This document shows positions 57,610 to 64,000 of a DNA stretch of 64,000 bases, in pieces. Within the stretch, counting starts at the first letter, position 1, and every line of letters begins with the position of its first letter. A program made the position numbers and the translations under genes. Location: contig DF239768.1 of assembly GCA_000507305.1 (NCBI GenBank), forward strand, positions 111,484 through 175,483. The letters are read 5' to 3'. The notes beneath the pieces were generated by a model. It was given only the letters and a program-made list of their open reading frames with translations, searched no databases and was not told where the DNA came from. This DNA comes from Breviolum minutum Mf 1.05b.01. Taxonomy: Eukaryota > Sar > Dinophyceae > Suessiales > Symbiodiniaceae.

Positions 57610-58059
57610 CTTGAGGTGTGCTCGTTTCGTTGAAAGGCCGGTGATGCGTTGTTTATTAAAGGTTAATTACCCAGTAGTTCATTCATGGTTTGTAAAAGCA
57701 AACACATAGTAGCTTCATCTGTTGGATGAACAATAACAACTTGACGACCTAAATCAATTAATCACATCACCCATGAAACGCGTGCAAGTATGCAATACAA
57801 TGCAATACATAGGTCACATCAAGTTTGGCTTCAAGAGCTGCCAGAAATTGGCGACGTTTCCTTGAAATCCTCGCAAGATAAGTATCATTTCCATCATCAA
57901 GCCATGCAAATCAGCAAACCTGTCTGTCTCCTATAGGAAAGACATGTTCCCTTCAATCATGGGCATTCTGGTCGACTAAGCTATCCCCACCAAAAAATAA
58001 TCATGGCTACCAAACAAACACCTTGTGTTTTTTTAAAACTCAACCTGCAACATTCTTTT

Positions 58060-58168
58060 CGAGTTGGTGGTTTCAACCCATTTGAAAAAAATATTTTCGT
58101 CAAAATGGATCATCTTCCCCGATTTTCGTGGTGAACATCAAAAAAACCTTGCAAATTTCACCACCTCG
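58060..58168 (-). mobile_element. Introner-like element, copy g
   Basis: 109 bp with ends CGAGTTGGTGGTTTCAACCC and TTTCACCACCTCG. The outermost bases changed from CTAG to CGAG/CTCG on both ends, so the ends remain complementary. Donor on minus would be AACGAG/GTGGTG. Confidence 0.75.
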
Positions 58169-58319
58169 TTTTGGCATCATACCCTACCCGACGACATACC
58201 CGACTCATCCTGTCACGGACCAATTTCTCCAAGGTTCCAAGCATCCAATGTTTCAGAGGCCGAGAAAGCATTGGGTGCCATGATGCCCAGTCCTGAAAGG
58301 CAACAAAAAAGTGACGGAT
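58165..58319 (-). CDS. Exon between two introner copies, frame unresolved
   Basis: 155 nt lying exactly between elements g and h. One frame is open throughout (IRHFFVAFQDWASWHPMLSR to RVGYDAKT) and ends at element g's donor. Another (DPSLFCCLSGLGIMAPNAFS, then ASETLDAWNLGEIG) joins the upstream exon in phase across element h and ends at ATTG/GTCCGT. A standard acceptor CCTTTCAG/GACTGG lies inside. Confidence 0.45.
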
Positions 58320-58322
58320 CTT

Positions 58323-58436
58323 TTAGTTGGTGGTTCGTGTTGAACCACCCAGTTGCAAAATATGCTCAAATTTTGGATGATTTCCCCCCAATTGTAGGGA
58401 TAAACGCTAAAAACATATTTTGAAACCACCACCTAG
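58323..58436 (-). mobile_element. Introner-like element, copy h
   Basis: 114 bp with ends TTAGTTGGTGG and GAAACCACCACCTAG. The donor end is intact on minus (AATCTAG/GTGGTGG). The acceptor end has mutated to ACTAAAAG. Confidence 0.75.
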
Positions 58437-58561
58437 ATTTTTTCTTATCGTTTTTCGATTTTGCCCAACCGAAAGGACCAATGACTTGGCATGTTTTGCG
58501 AATTGGAGTGGATATTTTGATTTGAAACTTTCGATACACTTGACAAGTCGTTCTTGGGTAA
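58433..58561 (-). CDS. Exon upstream of introner copy h
   Basis: Acceptor CAATTTCAG/TTACCC. Reads TQERLVKCIESFKSKYPLQF, then AKHAKSLVLSVGQNRKTIRK, open to the element boundary (phase 1). A shorter form ending at CTTTCG/GTTGGG is possible. Looks helical and basic. Confidence 0.5.
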
Positions 58562-58896
58562 CTGAAATTGATGATATTTTACACGAAACAAAATCATTTA
58601 TGAAAAAGGATTCATGACGTCATCACTATGCACCCCAGATTGATGGATAAAAAATGGAACACACGCTTGGGAATTAACTCTCAACCACTGCCAAAGCTGT
58701 GGATCATAGATTCCCTCCCCATGGGATTGGAGAAAAACATGAAGAAACACATTGGGGTCGTTGGGGGTATCTTCAAAACACTTACCTGTAATCTCAACTT
58801 TTTTAGTAACTGCTGCATTTTCGATCCTTTTCAGTCTTGAATTTTCTGATTGGCCTTGAGAGCTTCAAGTCAAGAATCTCAAGCTGCTCATCTCAC

Positions 58897-58925
58897 CACG
58901 CAGCTCCAAGATGGCTTCTTTTAAC
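58897..58925 (-). CDS. Micro-exon (29 nt), helical
   Basis: Acceptor AACCTTTAAG/GTTAAA, donor CTGCGTG/GTGAGA; reads LKEAILELR. If the donor is skipped the helix continues as GEMSSLRFLT to a stop. Confidence 0.35.
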
Positions 58926-59187
58926 CTTAAAGAAACATAGCTTGTCAAAACGAAAGAGAAGGTTGATGTTGTTTATGGTATTGTAGTTGTCGCCTCTACA
59001 AATGCTATTCATATCAATCATTTTGGCCAACAATGTCACAGGTCTTATCTATTGTAAATATCACCAGTCAAGAAATATGATAATCAAGGGACCTTCAAAT
59101 TAAAGTTTTAAGTTTCAAAAGTCATGTTTTTCCGCCAGTCACTGTGGTATCCCCTCATCATCTCCCTAAAAGTTGTGTTTGATTAGT

Positions 59188-59292
59188 CTAGTTGGTGTTT
59201 TCAACCCAATTGAAAAACATTCGTCAAAAAATGGGAATCTTCCCCAATTTTCGGGGTGAACATAAAAATGTTCTTTTAGAAACCACCACCCC
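59188..59292 (-). mobile_element. Introner-like element, copy i
   Basis: 105 bp with ends CTAGTTGGTGTTTTCAACCC and AGAAACCACCACC; core GAAAAACATTCGTCAAAAAA. Donor on minus CCCGGG/GTGGTGG; acceptor end CAACTAG intact but followed by a stop. Confidence 0.7.
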
Positions 59293-59342
59293 GGGATGGA
59301 ATTAGTTCACCCCCAAAAATGGCCGAAAATACATGGGTTTGC
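59290..59342 (-). CDS. Micro-exon ending at introner copy i
   Basis: 53 nt after TTCACCCCAG/GCAAAC; reads QTHVFSAIFGGELIPSR and ends at the element's donor in phase 1. Confidence 0.4.
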
Positions 59343-59493
59343 CTGGGGTGAAATAACTTACCTATCATTTTCAACACCACATAAAAAATGTAGTATAATA
59401 ATCCCCTATAAATAAAATGGCCATATAAAATCTGACCTCCCAAATGGGTGGGGTTAAACCACCACCACCGCACGGTGTCATCATTTTCAACAC

Positions 59494-59562
59494 CTGGCTG
59501 CTTCTGCCGATCTTTGATCTCATCCGAAGATTTCAATCCGGAAGGTTCTCCACCAGCTTTAC
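59494..59562 (-). CDS. Exon, unrecognised protein (69 nt)
   Basis: Acceptor CCCTGAG/GTAAAG, donor CAGCCAG/GTGTTG. Reads KAGGEPSGLKSSDEIKDRQK, a charged linker-like segment. Confidence 0.5.
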
Positions 59563-60165
59563 CTCAGGGGAAGGGGAAGGGGAAAGGTGGGTTTCCCTGC
59601 TTCCACACACAGAAACATCGGTAAATCTATGGAGTCATTTGGAAACAAAAAGTGGCTCATGGAAAAGAAGCACTTGGTGATTCAGATGTTTTATATTGAT
59701 TCTTGATATGATGTGCATTATCTTAAAATTCTATACAGTAATCAAATATTATATCTATGTATATATATATATATGTAGATCTGTGCGGTACATGGTGAAT
59801 CATCACGTATAGAACAAAAAGTGATTGACATTGGATGCTTCAAAACCACGTTTCTCAAATATCACCGCTGTTTTTCATGACTTCTATACAGCGGGGTCAA
59901 GAAATATGACTTGCTGCCCTCCAGGTTTGGTAGTACAAGGCCCTAATTTCATCTAATTTCAATCAATGTACTGGAGCCACTCTACTTTTTCAAGACAAAG
60001 ATCTTCATATGGATATGTGGAGGAACACAAACGACAACTAATCTCTGAAAACAACATTTCTCAGAACAGTATAGAATGCCTGGCAGCTTTCAAAGTATCA
60101 TTATGCATCAACAAACATTTGGGAAGGGTTTGACACTTGACCGAGACTGGTTACACCAAGCTCGT

Positions 60166-60325
60166 TCAGTGGCTTCCCAGGAGGATAGGTAGGAACAGGA
60201 TTTTGGTACTGAAAAGCTCAGGGATTGCAGCTTCAACCAAAGGCTTCCAGTAAGTAACAACGGCAGCCATCGGAGTCCACTTAACTTTCGGGCCGAATTC
60301 ATGGCGCAAATGATCAATGCACAAA
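60166..60325 (-). CDS. Exon ending in a stop, unrecognised protein
   Basis: Acceptor TGCACCAAAG/TTTGTG; reads LCIDHLRHEFGPKVKWTPMA, then AVVTYWKPLVEAAIPELFST and ILFLPILLGSH with a TGA at 60166-60168. It may be the last exon of a gene whose earlier exons are at 60.6-61 kb and above. Confidence 0.55.
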
Positions 60326-60496
60326 CTTTGGTGCAACGAGCCACGGGAAACTTAGTGTAGATCTTTGGAAATTGAATTGGAAACATGGGGGGGGAGTCAA
60401 ATCATGTCAAATTATGTCAACTCCGATTCTTATCTGCTCATGCGGGTGTTGAGGGTGATGAGCAGGATGATTATGGTCGTGAGGATGATGCTTCGA

Positions 60497-60505
60497 TGGT
60501 CGTGG

Positions 60506-60537
<32 letters not shown>

Positions 60538-60541
60538 CTGA
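60497..60541. repeat. (GAT)n microsatellite
   Basis: About 45 bp of GATGAT triplets, inside the intron between 60608 and 60325. Confidence 0.9.
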
Positions 60542-60607
60542 TGATCTTGATGATTTTGGATAATGATGACTAAAGCTGCGTAGTGACGAGCATAGGAGCA
60601 TCTTCAC

Positions 60608-60714
60608 ATCTGTCTGAAGACTCTGCACATCCGCGCAGCTGATATTCGAAACCACTTCCCATAAGTGCTTTCTTGCCATTTCATGCCATCTTGAAACATT
60701 AGCTTTTACAAAAG
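60608..60714 (-). CDS. Exon, unrecognised protein
   Basis: Acceptor TTTGTTTCAG/CTTTTG; reads AFVKANVSRWHEMARKHLWE, then VVSNISCADVQSLQTD. Joins in phase to 60753-60824. Lower boundary (GAT/GTGAAG) is my best choice. Confidence 0.55.
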
Positions 60715-60752
60715 CTGAAACAAACCGAAGTCTTTTATATTCATCTATAAAC

Positions 60753-60824
60753 CTTCCTCTTGCTTTTTCGAGTCTGATCGTTCCCTGCATTTTTTGAGTG
60801 TCTCAAAGTTTTTTTGAACGGATT
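60753..60824 (-). CDS. Exon, unrecognised protein (72 nt)
   Basis: Acceptor GATCAATCAG/AATCCG, donor GAGGAAG/GTTTAT; reads SVQKNFETLKKCRERSDSKK, then QEE. Phase 1 at both ends, matching its neighbours. Confidence 0.6.
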
Positions 60825-60902
60825 CTGATTGATCGAACCCAAGGTTTTGCAGCAGAGTGGATTGGGTGTAGCTCAGCAATTGTGGTTGGCAGTGAAGATT
60901 AC

Positions 60903-60986
60903 CTAAAACAACTAACAGCTCGCCCCTGACAATAGGCCGGGCCCCAAAAGGAAACTTCATCTTCCATCCATTTTCAGGTGCTATTG
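60903..60986 (-). CDS. Exon, unrecognised protein (84 nt)
   Basis: Acceptor AACGGACAG/CAATAG, donor GTTTTAG/GTAATC; reads AIAPENGWKMKFPFGARPIV, then RGELLVVL. Joined with the next two exons it yields a continuous, highly charged helical segment. Confidence 0.6.
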
Positions 60987-61855
60987 CTGTCCGTTTCAAG
61001 GAGGGTAATCTGCAGTCTTGGACGATTGCATCCGAAAATTTGGGATATTGTCAAAAGAGTGGATATCCTGGTTGAATCTGGGTGAAGAAGAAGAATCCAA
61101 TTGGCCAACTTGAACTTAGACACATATTCAGACTATTCATCCTTCACCCTGCTAAAAAACTTGTGTTATAAATGTGAAGTCAGGTTTCATACGTGCTGCA
61201 CATCTTTGCACCGGTCCAAAAACGAGATGTTGGCTCCAAAAAATGGATAATACTTTGGGACGAGTGCTTACTAACTAGTTGTGAACTCCATATTTCTCGT
61301 GGATTTAGCAATCAGATTCACATCTGGATTTGCTTCACGGGAAAGCCTGGTAAAACTCCAAGTTCGGAGGGTCCTGCTTTTTTTTTCAAAAAAAAAATCA
61401 CCACAACCGACAGCACTTGTCACTGTCAGTTTGCTTATTCCCTTCTGACTTGCCCCCTTTTAGGGCATGGCACAGGGTGAAACAGTTGACCTTGGTTGAT
61501 TGGATGGTGGTGGTCAATGAGAAGCCTGGGATTCTACATCTGGAAATGCATATAAAATAAAACCTACCATCGCTTGTCTGCACAAAAACACATGTTCTAT
61601 AGTCTATAGTTACAGAGTCAAAAAGGATAATGAAACTCTAGGAACAAGTGATAGCTGAGTTGTATACAAACAACAGAAAACTCATTCACAATGGACCTAT
61701 CAGATCATCATATTAGGATTTCATAAAATCAAATACAGACTTGTGCAATTTTGACAGTAAATCGCATGATAGTTCCGAATGATCAAATCTACCTCTGTCT
61801 CTTTGTCCATATCTGTCTTCAAAACAGGATAAAAATCATCGGTCCGAATCCATAC

Positions 61856-62000
61856 CTACAGTGGGATTTGGAACATAAACTCAAACAGTTCTTTCCAAGG
61901 GGCATCATTGGTGCATTGGCACATCGACCAGCGGGCATTAACCATCTTGGGGGCCGGTTGCTGAAGGAAAGCTGTGACATGGATTTTTGGAGCTGGAGAT
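61856..62000 (-). CDS. Exon, frame unresolved
   Basis: Two good frames: LQQPAPKMVNARWSMCQCTN (to a TAG) and SFSNRPPRWLMPAGRCANAP (to donor CTGTAG/GTATGG). Confidence 0.35.
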
Positions 62001-62369
62001 TCCTTGGTATTTAAACAAATCCCCAAAGGTTGACATAAATTTAAACTTCCAAACCGTTGGGATTTTTGCAACAAGTTTTTTTCCCCTCCTAGGTTTAGGA
62101 TTTCAACGACTTTTCAAGGTCACGAACGACATCCATTCCATTTGAAAAAAAACGCCATGGAATTTCTATGAAACACATCAAATCCCCGATCCATTTTCTT
62201 GGCACATCATCTGGTGGTCATAGTCATACGAGTCATACTGTATCATATATCACACAGATCACACAGATCATTTTGAATCATCTCAATATAATACTGCTGA
62301 TGGAAGAAATCCCAAACAACCACCTGGAATGTATAAAACCCTGGAAATCATGGGAATAAACTACCAACC

Positions 62370-62600
62370 TCAACTGGTTAGCTGGAGTTCTTCCTTCAAC
62401 AGTATCATGATCTGGTCATTTTGAGCAAATCCTGCTGTGTTTCCAATAACTCGCATCCTAAGCCGCCGTGCTAGATGGTTCAGGAGCTGGTTCCAGCAGG
62501 CCTGAATGACAAACATGTCATCAAGTGAGATTTTCAGCCCTAAGTGAGACATCAGTGGCTTTGGGATACACCCCATGATTCCAAGCAACACATCTTTCAA
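62370..62600 (-). CDS. Exon(s), unrecognised protein
   Basis: An open minus frame reads KPLMSHLGLKISLDDMFVIQ, then ACWNQLLNHLARRLRMRVIG and NTAGFAQNDQIMILLKEE. Coding composition is strong; internal splicing at ATTCAG/GCCTGC is possible. Confidence 0.45.
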   Translation of the reverse strand: MKDVLLGIMGCIPKPLMSHLGLKISLDDMFVIQACWNQLLNHLARRLRMRVIGNTAGFAQNDQIMILLKEELQLTS

Positions 62601-63151
62601 AAGCCAAATTCCTTGATTTTTTGGCTGCATTTTTCGGTAGGGAGTCGAAGTAAAAGAAAGCGCCTAGGTAGATGGCGGAAACGCAAACACTCTAAAGCTG
62701 AGGGTCCATGGATGTTACACAAAAAACTAAACAAAATGTATGGGAATTAGATTAAATATGTATATATAAATATATATGTGTACGTACATATACATCATAA
62801 AGATGCATTAATATAATACAAGTATGTATGGATATATGTGGGAAAGTTGCATCCTCTACTTTCCAAGGAAGTTTTAAAGAAAGATATAATTTCAAGTCAT
62901 GGAGGTAAGAAGACAAGTTTCCAAATACTGAGGTCCAACAGCACAACACCAATAGGAGGATGTCTACATATCCTGTAGGACCAAATTGCACGACAAAAAT
63001 GAAGCTTCTAACTATTAGATAGTCATGATGATATATCTATAATCCATACATCATTATGATATAATATATCATAATTACAATATAATGATGCATATATGAT
63101 ACCTTTATCCAAAATTCTGTGATGCCCTTAGGTTTCAAGTTCACTTTCAAC

Positions 63152-63284
63152 CAAGGCTATCATTTCTTCATCAAAAAAAAACGCCTCTGGAAGGGTTTTT
63201 TCGCGATGGAGCACAGCTGAGCCAAAGAAGAAGCTCCTGGGCAACAACGTATACCAGTGCCCCAGTGATTTACAGTTGGGTTTA
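63152..63284 (-). CDS. Exon, possible GT60-type GlcNAc-transferase fragment
   Basis: Starts directly at the end of introner copy j (ACTAG/TAAACC) or at TTGCCCAG/GAGCTT, and ends GCCTTG/GTTGAA. Reads SLGHWYTLLPRSFFFGSAVL, then REKTLPEAFFFDEEMIAL. The F-x-F-G...F-F-D-E-E-M spacing resembles F-x-F-G...F-x-G-E-E-I of Skp1-type hydroxyproline GlcNAc-transferases (GT60). One motif only, so tentative. Confidence 0.45.
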
Positions 63285-63390
63285 CTAGTTGGTGGTTGAG
63301 TTTCAACCCATTTGAACAATATGCTCGTCAAAATTGGATCATTTTTTCATGGTAAGGGTGAACATATTTCTTTTTGAAATTACCACCTAG
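63285..63390 (-). mobile_element. Introner-like element, copy j
   Basis: 106 bp with ends CTAGTTGGTGGTTGAGTTTC and TTGAAATTACCACCTAG. The downstream exon opens flush with it in phase 2. The upstream frame (INPSQLVEMCVFPK) meets a TGA two codons before the element, so the original junction is decayed or another donor is used. Confidence 0.7.
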
Positions 63391-64000
63391 TTCACTTTGG
63401 AAAAACACACATTTCTACCAACTGGGAGGGATTAATGGTTGTGATTACACCCAAATCATTGGGGAAAGAATCTCTTATTGGATTTTCCATTTACTGGTAC
63501 CCATTCGGAAATCTAAGATAGTGAAATCAACCAGATTTTTGACAGGATTCCTCAAGTTCGCTTTGTTAGATTGAATACCAGGGAATTCACCAGCATGACT
63601 TAAAAGCATAGGTTCCCAATCCTCATCCAACACAATAAACATGTCAGCGTCAATTTTTTGTAATTCTCATGACCAAAAAAGGCTGTTTTTCTCTACAACA
63701 TGTGGGACATTTCATGGCAGTTTTGTGATATACTAGTCGGCCGATCTTGTGGATTTTTGGGCCTTTTTGCAGTGACAATCCTCAAATCGTTGAGTTTTTC
63801 CGAGGTCTCAACCAACCAACCTCACGACGGTATCAACCCCCCCGCCTCGTTGCAGTGCTCTTTGCAAGGACCCTTACAACGGTCTCGGCAAACGCAACTG
63901 CCATGATGAGCCTCCTGCCAACAAACGAATCGAAGAAAGCCTCTTAAGTTGATGGTCTTCCAACCAAAGGCTTTTGAGTTTTCTATTCCAAGGTGTAGAT

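Noticed and set aside
61250-61390. Minus frame NPDVNLIAKSTRNMEF and, after TAG TAA, ALVPKYYPFFGANISFLD in the same register
   Set aside because: Looks like coding sequence split by two stops, but the 9-nt space is too small for an intron; may be chance or a decayed exon.

Overview
This looks like nuclear genomic DNA of a dinoflagellate, most likely Symbiodiniaceae or a close relative. The evidence is internal. Protein-coding sequence is cut into many small exons (about 29-250 nt) separated by introns. Acceptors are nearly always AG followed by G, and donors are often GC or GA as well as GT. The recognisable families (NHL beta-propeller repeats, ubiquitin-like plus ankyrin fusions, GT27-type glycosyltransferase) are ones dinoflagellates carry in large numbers. 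Every exon I can support lies on the minus strand, so the window reads as one unidirectional gene block transcribed right to left. I see no rRNA, tRNA, CRISPR or prokaryotic operon.

Layout by coordinate. 0.5-1.9 kb: NHL-type exon(s), partial gene. 2.8-4.55 kb: a complete-looking three-exon gene for a secretory-pathway multi-pass membrane protein. 5.7-6.0 kb: two exons joined across an inverted-repeat element. 7.7-21.2 kb: a long NHL-repeat gene of at least 20 small exons, its introns filled with triplet repeats and small inverted-repeat elements. 22.6-23.64 kb and 34.7-36.1 kb: two paralogous ubiquitin-like/ankyrin genes, the second with an assembly gap. 23.9-33.2 kb: further minus-strand exons including another NHL exon. 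33.3-34.3 kb: about 1 kb of TTAG/TCAG-type tetranucleotide repeat. 37-39 kb: isolated exons. 42.7-50.1 kb: a polypeptide GalNAc-transferase-like (GT27) gene. 52.6-63.3 kb: many well-formed exons of unrecognised proteins; one near 63.2 kb resembles GT60 GlcNAc-transferases.

The most interesting structure is a dispersed family of about 100-bp elements (ten copies plus fragments) with terminal inverted repeats of the form CTAGGTGGTGGTTTCAAA. All copies lie in the same orientation. Read on the coding strand, one end supplies AG/GTGGTG (donor) and the other supplies CCACCAACTAG (acceptor). At 31.88-31.98 kb, removing exactly the element joins two good reading frames in phase. At 5.82-5.91 kb the same works, with a decayed donor. 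These behave as introners, that is transposon-like units that create introns. A second inverted-repeat family (TACCCTCCTGGGAACTAACA) has two or three copies.

Limits. Exon coordinates are hand-derived from splice signals and reading frames, without alignments or transcripts. Where several frames are open I say so. Long stretches between listed features hold AT-rich sequence and microsatellites in which I can defend nothing.
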